From: Bdellovibrionales bacterium
GTDB taxonomy: Bacteria > Bdellovibrionota > Bdellovibrionia > Bdellovibrionales > UBA1609
DNA: 16,952 nt
Direction of reading: 5' to 3'
NCBI GenBank assembly: GCA_026713205.1
Contig: JAPOOY010000133.1
Location: 1 to 16,952, forward strand
Shown: positions 7,074-14,607 of the stretch, piece after piece
Position numbering within the stretch: the first letter of the stretch is position 1
Layout of the letters: each line of letters starts with the position of its first letter
The notes under the pieces: model-generated
The model's input: the letters and a program-made list of their open reading frames with translations, nothing else
Databases searched by the model: none
What the model was told of the DNA's origin: nothing
Made by a program: the position numbers and the translations under genes

Positions 7074-8585
7074 TTATTTGGGAATACGCAGGCGAGATCC
7101 TGTGAGAAGGATAGATTTAAAGTTCAGGGAATTGGCCTTCATTAACTTAACCAGGCTGATTTTATACTGATCCGCAATTCCAATAAGAGTTTCCCCTTTT
7201 CGCACGATATGAACATTTTTATTACTACCGGTTGATGGTTGAGATTTGGCCTGAGGAGCTTTTAGTTTTAAAGACTGCCCCACTTGAATGGTTGTTCCGT
7301 TTAAATTATTTAAAGTTTTAAGGGCTGCAACACTCACTCCATAACGCTTGGACAGTTGTATTAAAGATTCCCCGCGAGCGACTTTGTGCTTTTTTGGTGT
7401 TGTTTTAGTTTGTGGTTTTTTTGTTTTTGATTTAATTGGAACGGCAGCTAATTTGCGAGTGGGAACTTTTAATTTTTGTCCTACGCGAATAAGGGATCTT
7501 CCTCGCATCCTGTTAGCCCTTCTCAGGTTGGATACGGAGGTTTTGTTTCTGCGGGCAATCCGGTAAAGGGTGTCCCCTCGGCGGACACGATACCAATAGT
7601 GATCCATGTAGGCATATTTTGGACGAGGCATGAGGCTGGATTTCATAGCTTCAACGGCGCTGGCCTGTAAACCCATGGGAATACGAATAGCCGTATCCTT
7701 TTCATAGACAGGCACATATTCCCCTTTATACATGGGGTTGAGGTTTTTCAGGTTTTCATAGTCAATTTTTAAATGAGTTGCCAGTTTTTTGAGACTGATG
7801 GGTTGTGTTATAGGTACGGTGTCATATTGAAGGTTCTCCTGGTACTTTAAACTGGAAAAACCGTATTTGGATGGGTTTGCCGCTATTCTTCGTGCTGCAA
7901 TAAATTTTGGCACATAGTTGCTCGTTTCAGAGGGGAGGCTTTTCTTCTCAATGAGATGCCAGAAATTTCTATTATAATGCTTCATCATAGCTCGGTTGAC
8001 TCTATATTCACCGGCATTATAAGCGGCCATGGACAGGTGCCAGGAACCGAATAGGGAATAAAGATCTTTAAAAAATTCCACAGCGGCGCGGGTGGAAAGT
8101 TCAGGGTCTCTTCTTTCATCCACAAAATGATCAATTCTCAAACCAAATCGCCGACCGGTTGATTTAATAAATTGCCAGTAACCCACTGCATTTGATCGGC
8201 TATGGGCCTTTGAGCTGAAACCGGATTCAATGAGGGCCACATAAACCAGGTCTTCCGGCAGGCCTTCTTTTTTTATAATGGCTTTCATCAAAGTGAGATA
8301 ACGGGTGGACCGCTCCAGATAGTTTTGCATGAGTTCCCGTCCCTGTCCGGTGAAATAGCGAACCCACAAATCCACTTTATGGTGGTCTTCTTCCGGCAGA
8401 GGGTTATAAAGGGTTTTGGGTGGTATATCAGGGCTCTTATCGGAGGTGTTGGTTGTAGCTTCAATGGATTTGGAAGGAGTCACCAAATGGGAAATTTGGT
8501 GCTGCGGCCCTTTTGAATATTTGGGAAAATGACTGCAGGATATGAGAAATCCTATATAACACATTAAAAGAAATAAATTTTTCAT
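7074..8585 (-). CDS. mltD: MltD-like membrane-bound lytic murein transglycosylase lipoprotein with three LysM domains
   Basis: Cleaves the glycan strands of peptidoglycan in the periplasm, producing anhydromuropeptides. From ATG 8585 (503 residues) the protein starts with a lipoprotein signal peptide whose lipobox LISC puts the lipidated cysteine at residue 17. The SLT domain (about 100-215) has the catalytic glutamate in ALIESGF (Glu120), then GYWQFIKSTG and MAAYNAGE. Three LysM peptidoglycan-binding repeats follow at about 331-375, 400-442 and 458-502, joined by Lys/Thr/Pro linkers. An upstream in-frame GTG at 8606 would add seven residues before the signal peptide; the ATG is preferred because AAGAGGG lies just before it. 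It is transcribed alone, divergent from bioD. Confidence 0.93.
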   Translation of the reverse strand: MKNLFLLMCYIGFLISCSHFPKYSKGPQHQISHLVTPSKSIEATTNTSDKSPDIPPKTLYNPLPEEDHHKVDLWVRYFTGQGRELMQNYLERSTRYLTLMKAIIKKEGLPEDLVYVALIESGFSSKAHSRSNAVGYWQFIKSTGRRFGLRIDHFVDERRDPELSTRAAVEFFKDLYSLFGSWHLSMAAYNAGEYRVNRAMMKHYNRNFWHLIEKKSLPSETSNYVPKFIAARRIAANPSKYGFSSLKYQENLQYDTVPITQPISLKKLATHLKIDYENLKNLNPMYKGEYVPVYEKDTAIRIPMGLQASAVEAMKSSLMPRPKYAYMDHYWYRVRRGDTLYRIARRNKTSVSNLRRANRMRGRSLIRVGQKLKVPTRKLAAVPIKSKTKKPQTKTTPKKHKVARGESLIQLSKRYGVSVAALKTLNNLNGTTIQVGQSLKLKAPQAKSQPSTGSNKNVHIVRKGETLIGIADQYKISLVKLMKANSLNFKSILLTGSRLRIPK

Positions 8586-8844
8586 TATTGCCCTCTTAAA
8601 AGCCACTTTTCCTTAATTTAAAAGGTTAGGATACATGCTATTCTTTGTAAAATCTTACTGCGCTCCTGACAAATAATCAAGACCAACTCTAATTAACTTA
8701 TCGTTTTTATTGTGCCTGTTTTTGAATAAAAATAAAAGGTGTGTAATTATTAACGCGTCGCAGGTCCTGAAATGACAAGTTGAGCGAACAGTAACAGGAA
8801 AACTCCGGTTGTCAAATTTATCTTGAAGAAAATACAGTGCAGTT

Positions 8845-9450
8845 ATGGAAAAAAATCCACAGGGTATTTTTGTTACCGGTACGGGAACCGGTGTGGGAAA
8901 GACCCTGGTGTCCACAGGTTTATGTCTGCATTTTCAAGCGGATTACTGGAAGCCTATTCAGACGGGAACCCCCACTGATACGGATTTTGTCCGGCGGTTT
9001 ATTTCCGGGAAAAAAATTCATAAAAGTGTGTATCGTTTTCAGGCTCCTCTTTCTCCCAATCAATCCGCTGAACTGGAGAATAAAAGTGTTGAACTGCATT
9101 ACATTCAGCGGCCTGAAAGCTCATTTCTGATTGTGGAAGGATGTGGAGGGATTTTTGTGCCCCTCAACAAAACACAGACACAAATGGATTTGATAGAACA
9201 GTTGGGTTTTCCGGCGATTGTAACAGCTCAAAGCGGCTTGGGCACTCTTAATCATACCCTTTTAACCCTGGAAGCGCTGGCTTCCCGGAATCTTCCGGTT
9301 TTAGGTTTGATTTTATCCGGCCCTCCTCATCCAAAAAATGTTAGAGATTTAGAATTCTGGGGAAAAACACCTGTTCTTTTGGAGTTGGATCTTTTGCCTT
9401 CCATCACTAAAAAGACTTTAAGTCAGGCTTTTAAAAGTCTTCAAATTTAG
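8845..9450 (+). CDS. bioD: ATP-dependent dethiobiotin synthetase BioD
   Basis: Closes the ureido ring of biotin, converting diaminopelargonic acid, CO2 and ATP to dethiobiotin in the cytoplasm. The 201-residue protein has the family P-loop GTGTGVGKT (12-20), the substrate lysine in YWKPIQTG (Lys36), and VEGCGG (97-102), which matches the family's EGxGG segment. It is somewhat shorter than typical BioD proteins (about 220-230), mainly at the C-terminus. The ribosome binding site is weak (GAAGAAAA). No other biotin gene is nearby, so the pathway must be scattered or partial. A short core-less palindromic element follows 20 nt after the stop. Confidence 0.92.
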   Translation: MEKNPQGIFVTGTGTGVGKTLVSTGLCLHFQADYWKPIQTGTPTDTDFVRRFISGKKIHKSVYRFQAPLSPNQSAELENKSVELHYIQRPESSFLIVEGCGGIFVPLNKTQTQMDLIEQLGFPAIVTAQSGLGTLNHTLLTLEALASRNLPVLGLILSGPPHPKNVRDLEFWGKTPVLLELDLLPSITKKTLSQAFKSLQI

Positions 9451-9469
9451 GAATATATATTTATACCCT

Positions 9470-9528
9470 TTGTTTTGAATTTTGTGATTCTTTCATTTAA
9501 AAATTTGAAAACTCAAACCGGAAAAGAG
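9470..9528. repeat. Core-less palindromic element E5 downstream of bioD
   Basis: Two family ends face each other with no arms or core between them. The left end is TTTATACCCTTTGTTTTGAA; the right end reads AATTTGAAAACTCAAACCGG. Together they form a weak palindrome of about 60 bp. It looks like an internal-deletion derivative and may serve as the bioD 3' hairpin. Confidence 0.6.
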
Positions 9529-9627
9529 CTTGATTAAACGAGCTTCTCCGCGTGAGTTGTAAAGTCTGGAGGAGGCTGATAATTTGATTAAGGTATATGA
9601 TAAGGCAGTAAATAATAGAGGTGTTTA

Positions 9628-10260
9628 ATGGAGTTGCGGCTTATTTTGGAGAATATTGTCTCTTCCCGGAAGATTCATGGGCGCTGGCTGAACACCCTTT
9701 CTTTTCTGGAATATATAGGAACACGAAAAATCCTGAAAAGCCTTCCGGCGAATATTCTGGATGAAACTCTACTGAGTCATGTTGCTGAAGAGGCTTTCCA
9801 CAGTTTGTTTTTTAAGAAACTGGCTCGGAAGCTCACTGTCAATAATTATTCATTTAAAGAGGAGGAAATGCTGGCGCCGGAAGAGTGTGAAAATTATTTT
9901 CAACAATTGGATAAGAAAGCGGAGCTTATTTCAAATGAAAAGCCCGATCTTAACTATCTTTACACCACCTGGATTGTGGAAACACGGGCGGTAAGTGTGT
10001 ACTCTCTTTACAATAAGATTTTAAAGGAGAAACAGTTTTCTTTTACCTTAAATCCTATTTTAAAGGATGAGGAAAAGCACTTAGCGCAGGTTAAAAATTG
10101 TATTCAACAGATGGACAGCCGACATGAAATCCATTTTCAGGAGTTAATGGGGTTTGAAGAGCAGGAATTTTCCGTTCTTCTCGAGCATTTAAAAAAAACT
10201 GTCTTTCAAAAAACGGAGATAAGTTCCAGGACTGCATCAACTCTTGGCAGTTATACCTGA
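9628..10260 (+). CDS. Ferritin-like di-iron protein of unknown function
   Basis: A 210-residue, largely helical protein with the spacing of a ferritin-like four-helix di-iron site: Glu28 in SFLEYIG; EEAFH at 54-58, giving an ExxH pair (Glu55, His58); Glu118 in WIVETRAVSVY; and DEEKH at 147-151, giving a second ExxH pair (Glu148, His151). Those six ligands suit an oxygen-activating carboxylate-bridged centre as in MiaE- or rubrerythrin-type proteins, but I cannot name the substrate. It follows bioD on the same strand after 177 nt. The start has GAGGTG at a good distance. The last three codons and the TGA fall inside the end of a palindromic element (from 10251), so the native C-terminus may have been altered. 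Confidence 0.7.
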   Translation: MELRLILENIVSSRKIHGRWLNTLSFLEYIGTRKILKSLPANILDETLLSHVAEEAFHSLFFKKLARKLTVNNYSFKEEEMLAPEECENYFQQLDKKAELISNEKPDLNYLYTTWIVETRAVSVYSLYNKILKEKQFSFTLNPILKDEEKHLAQVKNCIQQMDSRHEIHFQELMGFEEQEFSVLLEHLKKTVFQKTEISSRTASTLGSYT

Positions 10261-10295
10261 TCGTGCTTGAGTTTTCAGATTTTTAAAATGAAAAC
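10251..10295. repeat. Left end of palindromic element E6, overlapping the ferritin-like gene's stop
   Basis: TTATACCTGATCGTGCTTGA followed by GTTTTCAGATTTTTAAAATG matches the family terminus. Its TTATACC encodes the final Tyr-Thr of the ferritin-like protein and the next bases give the TGA. It pairs with an inverted end at 10955-11000 on the far side of brnTA. Confidence 0.65.
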
Positions 10296-10362
10296 AAAAA
10301 GAGAGCTTTTTGGTCTGGAACTTGTCTCATAAATACGATTATCAGTCATAAATTTACTTTAT

Positions 10363-10400
10363 TTGACAAGAAATCTATTTTCAGTATATACTGAAAAATA
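10363..10400 (+). promoter_or_regulatory. brnTA promoter with overlapping 20-bp perfect palindrome
   Basis: TTGACA at 10363-10368 is followed, after 18 nt, by TATACT at 10387-10392. The box lies inside the perfect palindrome TTTTCAGTATATACTGAAAA (10378-10397), which ends 2 nt before the brnT ATG. A dimeric repressor bound there would cover the -10 box and start site. BrnT-BrnA autorepression is known for the family, so this is the likely operator. The expected transcription start coincides with the ATG. Confidence 0.75.
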
Positions 10401-10693
10401 TGCGGTTTGAGTGGGATGAACGCAAGGCTGTTAGCAATTTTAAAAAGCATAAGGTCAACTTTGAGACAGCTATTACTGTATTTGATGATCCTTATGCTCT
10501 TATAGCGCCAGATGAAAAACACTCTACCGCTAAAGAAAAAAGAGAATGGATTATTGGAGAGTCGGATAGCGATATTTTAGTTGTTGTTTTTACTAAACGA
10601 ATACAAGGGGCTATATATCGTATAATCAGTGCTCGTAAAGCAAATAAAAAGGAAAGGAGACTTTATGAAGAATATAAAAAACTTCCCTTTTGA
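10400..10693 (+). CDS. brnT: BrnT family toxin (ribonuclease) of type II toxin-antitoxin pair
   Basis: BrnT proteins are small RelE-fold ribonucleases that stop translation and are neutralised by BrnA. The 97-residue protein has the family pattern from end to end: start MRFEWDERKA, then NFKKHKVNFE, VFDDP, a DEKHS segment at 38-42, IIGES, LVVVFTKR and the closing RIISARKANKKERRLYEE, which holds conserved basic residues (Arg74, Arg79). The ATG fits the family N-terminus exactly, yet no Shine-Dalgarno site precedes it and the -10 box ends 7 nt upstream, so the mRNA is probably leaderless. The 3' end overlaps brnA by 29 nt. The module sits between inverted ends of a palindromic element. Confidence 0.92.
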   Translation: MRFEWDERKAVSNFKKHKVNFETAITVFDDPYALIAPDEKHSTAKEKREWIIGESDSDILVVVFTKRIQGAIYRIISARKANKKERRLYEEYKKLPF

Positions 10694-10949
10694 GAAATCA
10701 AGAAGGATTACTTTAAAGGAGACAACAGCGGCTAAGAAAGCTATTGAAAGGAAAACAGGAATAAAGCGCCCAATGCGTGGAAGGCCTGCTAAAGGGAAAC
10801 ACAAATATGTGCCGACCTCTATCAGGCTGCATCCGAAAGTTTTAAGCTGGGCAAAAAGAGAAGCAAAAAAAAGAGGAATAGGGTATCAGACAGTCATTAA
10901 TGAATCTTTAATTAAAAAAATATCTGCAAGCTATACTGATCATATTTGA
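10665..10949 (+). CDS. brnA: BrnA family antitoxin
   Basis: DNA-binding antitoxin partner of BrnT, 94 residues. The N-terminal half is basic and probably contacts the toxin. The C-terminal half carries the BrnA ribbon-helix-helix-like segment: PTSIRLHPKVLSWAKREA, then GYQTVINESLIKK. The ATG at 10665 is chosen because AAGGAAAGGAGA lies just upstream; a GTG at 10629 in the same frame would give a longer form but has no such site. It overlaps the brnT 3' end, the usual order for this family. The stronger ribosome site on brnA than on brnT should favour antitoxin supply. The gene ends directly against the right element end. Confidence 0.9.
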   Translation: MKNIKNFPFEKSRRITLKETTAAKKAIERKTGIKRPMRGRPAKGKHKYVPTSIRLHPKVLSWAKREAKKRGIGYQTVINESLIKKISASYTDHI

Positions 10950-10954
10950 AAAAT

Positions 10955-11000
10955 CATGAACTGCGGAAAACTGCAAAACTCAACCCCGATCGGTATAATT
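10955..11000. repeat. Right end of palindromic element E6, after brnA
   Basis: TGCGGAAAACTGCAAAACTC followed by AACCCCGATCGGTATAA is the family terminus in inverted orientation relative to 10251-10295. It begins within a few bases of the brnA stop codon. Between the two ends (about 750 bp in all) the usual arms and core are absent and brnTA takes their place. Confidence 0.65.
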
Positions 11001-11058
11001 TATTTAGTGCGCGGAAAGCAGGGTTGTTTTAACAATGACATACAATACAACCTTGATA

Positions 11059-12015
11059 TTAGAAGTAAAACCTTAAATTGGCGGAGATGATAAGGGATTC
11101 AGCTTCGGCAAATGCTATTGTTCTCTCTTCTACAAACTCTACAAAGTGCCCTGTGGATTCTTCGGTATCAATGTTCCGGTGATAGCGCAGATCAATGTTC
11201 AGTCCTAAATTCGGTCCTAAATCTATATCCATTCCACCGGAAATACCTCCATCAAAGGACTGATACCATTTTTTTTCGTCCACATCTTCAATGAATTCCG
11301 AATTTAAGTATTTTTTCCTATCCTGATCTACGATGTCTCTTTTACGGTTTATATAGGCTGCGGAAAGTCCAACATAAGGCCGGATTTTTCCCGATAAGGG
11401 AACCAATCGGATAGCTATGGCAACCGTAGGCTGATCTATACGAATGAAAGAGCCTACAGGGTACTTGTTCACGTCCTCTCCTCTCGGTGTTAAATAATGT
11501 CTGGAATAATTTATGCTGAAATCAAAGGAAAAGTACTTTTGGGCGGAGCCTCCTATAGATAAAAAGTAAGAAGGAAAAGCGGATTCTATATCATTTTCCA
11601 CCTTCCAAGTTCTAACAGTCCCCAGTCCTGCTGAAACATACACTTTTTCCACTCCCGATGAAGTGTATGTGGAGGTAGGGAGGGGGGATTGAGGAGTTGC
11701 AACACTCTGGTTGGAGGAGGGTTGGGAAGAACCGAATATTTTATTTAATAAATTTTGTTCGCTTTTCAATCGTTCCTGTTCCACTTTTTCCAAAATTAAA
11801 CTTTCTGTCTGTACTTCCGCACCTTCTCTGGCATTTCTCAGTTTTTTGGCTTTTGAGGGATTTAAGGCGGGAGCAATCACTGTTTGGGAAGGGGCTTGAG
11901 CTTCTGATTTGTTTGTATTGGTATTCACGATAACCACATCAGAAGATTTTGCGCCAAAAGCGGAAAACAGAAAAAATACTGTATATAATGACAGAAGAAT
12001 TTTAAATGGAAACAT
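11059..12015 (-). CDS. Outer-membrane beta-barrel protein with disordered N-terminal region
   Basis: A 318-residue secreted protein. The signal peptide covers residues 1-22 (hydrophobic run LLSLYTVFFLFSAFGA, cleavage probably after Ala22). Residues 25-120 are rich in Ser, Gln, Pro and charge, with a short helical stretch around 60-95 that may form a coiled coil. From about 121 the protein alternates polar and aromatic residues in strand-length runs (VYVSAGLGTVRTW, SFDFSINYSRHYL, RPYVGLSAAYI, NLGLNIDLRYHR) and ends in NLRFYF, the aromatic C-terminus recognised by the Bam machinery. This suggests a small barrel of about eight strands, OmpA/OmpW-like in size. The ribosome site AGGAGGAG is strong. 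The specific function is unknown. Confidence 0.78.
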   Translation of the reverse strand: MFPFKILLSLYTVFFLFSAFGAKSSDVVIVNTNTNKSEAQAPSQTVIAPALNPSKAKKLRNAREGAEVQTESLILEKVEQERLKSEQNLLNKIFGSSQPSSNQSVATPQSPLPTSTYTSSGVEKVYVSAGLGTVRTWKVENDIESAFPSYFLSIGGSAQKYFSFDFSINYSRHYLTPRGEDVNKYPVGSFIRIDQPTVAIAIRLVPLSGKIRPYVGLSAAYINRKRDIVDQDRKKYLNSEFIEDVDEKKWYQSFDGGISGGMDIDLGPNLGLNIDLRYHRNIDTEESTGHFVEFVEERTIAFAEAESLIISANLRFYF

Positions 12016-12125
12016 AACTCCTCCTCTAAGGTATAGTCAGGTTAATGTAAGTGCTTCCGGCAATACAAGTCCCGTTCTCTATGGAATCAGTCTTTTCTTC
12101 GGTTAAAAGGGGAGAACAATTAAAT

Positions 12126-12160
12126 ATTTTTACAGACCAAAGTCTGTTTATTATGTAAAA
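12126..12160. promoter_or_regulatory. Nested inverted repeat upstream of the barrel protein gene
   Basis: ACAGACCAAAGTCTGT (12133-12148) is a perfect 6-bp stem around CAAA, itself framed by TTTTTACA and TGTAAAAA. It lies about 115 nt before the barrel-protein start and has no T-run to make a terminator. It could be an operator for that gene; no regulator can be named. Confidence 0.3.
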
Positions 12161-12180
12161 ACATACTTTAAAAGGGCTTT

Positions 12181-12300
12181 TTATACCAATCCGGTTTGAG
12201 TTTTGAGATTTTCTGTTTATATGAATTAGCACTTCATGAGAGTATTTAGGATTCAAAAGTGAGCGCGAATTTGACACAAGTGCGGCTATCAGCCGCTTTT
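12181..12300. repeat. Palindromic element copy E7 (left half only), fused to the mtnA 3' end
   Basis: The left end TTATACCAATCCGGTTTGAG is followed by an arm ending TTCAAAAGTGAGCGCGAATT and the core TTTGACACAAGTGCGGCTAT, then CAGCCGC. The element stops just past the central hairpin; the right arm and right end are missing. The hairpin contains the last two sense codons and TGA of mtnA, so the gene and the element share sequence. Confidence 0.75.
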
Positions 12301-13251
12301 TGGTTTAAAAATTCCCTTCTCTGTAATAATACCCGTGATTAAAGAGGCGGGAGTTACATCAAAAGAGGGATTATAGATAGAGCCTTTATCTGCCCAGAAA
12401 GGAGAAATTTCCTCTGCATTTCTTTGTTCAATGGGGATGTCCTGTCCTGAAAGGCATTGTCTGTCAAAAGCTGATTCAGGCGCGACAACATAAAAAGGCA
12501 CCTGAAAATGCCTGGAGATCACGGCGAGACTTAAAGTGCCTGTTTTATTAGCTACATCTCCTCCGTTACTGATCCGATCAGCTCCTAAAAAGACGGTATT
12601 TACTTTTTTTTGAGCCATGAGGCCGGCGGCCATGTTGTCACATATCAAAGTGCAGGGGATTTGTTCTTTTTGCAGCTCCCAAAAGGTGAGTCGGGATCCT
12701 TGATTAACGGGGCGGGTTTCACACACATAAACATGAATCTTCTTTTTATCTTTGTGAGCTTGTTTAATCACTCCTAAGGAGGTGCCTTCCCCCCCTGTAG
12801 CCAGTGAACCGGCATTACAATAAGTGAGAATCTGATCTCCCGAATGAATGAGGTTTTTCGCTTTTTGAGCGATTTGCTCACAGGCCTTTTTATCTTCTTC
12901 ATAAATTTGGAGAGCCGTTTCCAGTCGGTGAGTTGCTGTGGTTTGTTTCAGAATACGATCCACGGCGGAAAACAAATGAATGGCCGTGGGCCGGGCTGAC
13001 TTCAGTTTTTCCCCCGCTTGTTGAATTTTTATTTCAGAGGATTCTCTGAGAGCATAATCGGCTAAACTAAAAGCCGCACTGATGCCAATGAGATTGGCTC
13101 CTCGCACTTTCAGGCCTTTGATTATAGAATACATATCTTCCGGTTGGGAAACAGGAATCCATTTTATTTTTTCCGGAAGAAGGGTCTGATCCAAGATCAG
13201 CAACTCTTTTCCAGGCTGGTATTTTATGGCTAAGGTTTCAACAGATTTCAT
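12289..13251 (-). CDS. mtnA: Methylthioribose-1-phosphate isomerase
   Basis: Converts 5-methylthioribose 1-phosphate to 5-methylthioribulose 1-phosphate in the methionine salvage pathway (cytoplasm). From ATG 13251 (320 residues) it has VRGANLIGISAA near 49-60, the catalytic cysteine in YCNAGSLATGG (Cys145), CETRPVNQGSRLT (177-189) and the catalytic aspartate in LGADRISNGGDVANKTGT (Asp225). The family resemblance excludes the related eIF2B subunits, which lack this set. An in-frame TTG at 13278 would add nine residues; the ATG fits the family N-terminus, but its GGAGGT site is 14 nt away, longer than usual. At 320 residues it is on the short side, and its last codons and stop lie in repeat E7. 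No other mtn gene is in view. Confidence 0.9.
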   Translation of the reverse strand: MKSVETLAIKYQPGKELLILDQTLLPEKIKWIPVSQPEDMYSIIKGLKVRGANLIGISAAFSLADYALRESSEIKIQQAGEKLKSARPTAIHLFSAVDRILKQTTATHRLETALQIYEEDKKACEQIAQKAKNLIHSGDQILTYCNAGSLATGGEGTSLGVIKQAHKDKKKIHVYVCETRPVNQGSRLTFWELQKEQIPCTLICDNMAAGLMAQKKVNTVFLGADRISNGGDVANKTGTLSLAVISRHFQVPFYVVAPESAFDRQCLSGQDIPIEQRNAEEISPFWADKGSIYNPSFDVTPASLITGIITEKGIFKPKSG

Positions 13252-13467
13252 TTTATATGCTCGTGACCTCCATTTCAACTAGACAGCTTGATTCATCAGT
13301 TTCCTGTATTCTACGGACTTTTCATGCCCAATCCTGAGTGAGGAGCTATTTTTTTATATCTCCCTTTTCAACTGCTATAAAAAATTCTTCAGAATTTGGT
13401 GAGCTGTCATTTTTTATTCATTTTCCTCATATAATAACTGTTAAAAATTTTTATATTAGAATCAAAA

Positions 13468-13917
13468 CTAAAGATGTATTATCTGTAGAGTCTCGTCTGT
13501 CCATTTCTTTTTTAAATATTCTATAATAAGTCGCCTATGACAATGATCTGGTTCATGTTCACTGCATAGTAGACAACCTTGATGAATTATATTTTTTATA
13601 TCTTGTTTCTCAATACATCTTTGTTTCATGAGCTTCATAAATTTATATTCATACGTGTTCCAGTCCCCTTTGTTTTTTTTATACTCATTTAAAATATCTT
13701 TTGTCGGCGCCATATCAGGCAAATGAACATAATCCATATCAGATATTTCTTTTAAAAAGTAAATAAGATCATTCTTTTTTGCAAAACCAGCTAATTGGGA
13801 TACATTATTTAAACGAACATCTACAATTCTCTTTGCCCCAGATTGTTTTAACTTTTCAAAAAAAACATCCGCAGTCTTCTTTGTAAAACCAATAGTGAAA
13901 ATTTTAATACTTTTCAT
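13468..13917 (-). CDS. DUF488 family protein, small form
   Basis: A 149-residue protein of the DUF488 family, whose biochemical activity is not established. It has the family landmarks: TIGFTKK near the start (8-14), IVDVRLNN (31-38) and the paired motif LLCSEHEPDHCHR, with Cys118, Cys126, His127 and Arg128, probably lining the active pocket. It is the last gene of a three-gene minus-strand cassette, 29 nt after a second, longer DUF488 gene; the two are related only distantly. The ribosome site is poor. Low GC compared with mtnA next door suggests the cassette was acquired as a unit. Confidence 0.8.
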   Translation of the reverse strand: MKSIKIFTIGFTKKTADVFFEKLKQSGAKRIVDVRLNNVSQLAGFAKKNDLIYFLKEISDMDYVHLPDMAPTKDILNEYKKNKGDWNTYEYKFMKLMKQRCIEKQDIKNIIHQGCLLCSEHEPDHCHRRLIIEYLKKKWTDETLQIIHL

Positions 13918-13946
13918 GATGTTTTATTTGTTTACCAAAATACCTT

Positions 13947-14591
13947 CTAGAAAAAGGGTGAAACTCCTGGTTGAGATCCTTCTAAAAAAGCAGAGTCCTT
14001 TTGATAAGTGTAGGCAATTTTTTGAGCCTGCCGACTGTAAGCCTCTGTAATACACTCCTCTTCATTTCGAAGCATATCGGGAAATATTTTAAATTTATCA
14101 AGAAGACTTTTTTCCATCTCTGTATTTGCCTGAAGAGACCCATCAGAGAGTATATGTTGAATATTATTCTTTGAAAAATGCAATTTTTGATATAACTGCC
14201 TACAAACAAGAATTGTTCTATGGCATTTTAAGGGGTCACCTTCTGAACACATAAGAGCAATACTGCGCTTTTTTACTTCCACTATAATTTTTTCCAGCCC
14301 TTTGTTAAATAAAGGTTCTTGAGCTAATAGGTGATACTGCAACTTACCCTTGTCATTGTAACAGGAAGTGTTTTTACTCCTGCCTCCTAATTCTTCACCA
14401 AGAAATAAATACTCAATCCTGCTCTCTAATAAAGCCTTTTTTACACTATCTTTATTAAACTGACTGTTGTATTTGCTGTAAGGTTGTGATCTGACATCAT
14501 AAACCAATGAAATACTATACTGATTTAGCCATTTAATAAAATTGATAATTGTATGTGTAGAATGACCTATTGTAAAAACCTTGTTTTTCAT
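13947..14591 (-). CDS. DUF488 family protein, long form
   Basis: A second DUF488 protein, 214 residues. Motifs are clearer than in its neighbour: FTIGHSTHT (6-14), VYDVRSQPYSKYNSQFN (30-46), FLGEELGGR (63-71) and LMCSEGDPLKCHR (113-125) with Cys115 and Cys123-His-Arg. About 65 extra residues follow the usual domain end and are helical and charged. It sits 16 nt after the dual-OB-like gene; its AAGGGG ribosome site overlaps that gene's stop codon, so the two are probably translationally coupled. DUF488 proteins are often found near mobile or nucleic-acid-processing genes, but the reaction is unknown and I assign none. Confidence 0.85.
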   Translation of the reverse strand: MKNKVFTIGHSTHTIINFIKWLNQYSISLVYDVRSQPYSKYNSQFNKDSVKKALLESRIEYLFLGEELGGRSKNTSCYNDKGKLQYHLLAQEPLFNKGLEKIIVEVKKRSIALMCSEGDPLKCHRTILVCRQLYQKLHFSKNNIQHILSDGSLQANTEMEKSLLDKFKIFPDMLRNEEECITEAYSRQAQKIAYTYQKDSAFLEGSQPGVSPFF

Positions 14592-14607
14592 TATATTCTT
14601 TTACCCC

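Noticed and set aside
8760..8844. BirA operator upstream of bioD
   Set aside because: GTTGTCAAATTT and TTGAGCGAAC slightly resemble half-sites, but they do not form the spaced inverted TTGTAAAC pair of a BirA box.
11020..11054. Intrinsic terminator after the barrel-protein gene
   Set aside because: AGGGTTGT and ACAACCTT can pair, but the loop is long (19 nt) and no T-run follows on the minus strand.
12026..12277. 83-residue minus-strand ORF between mtnA and the barrel gene
   Set aside because: It runs through element E7 and A/T-rich non-coding sequence, has no ribosome site and no recognisable protein character.
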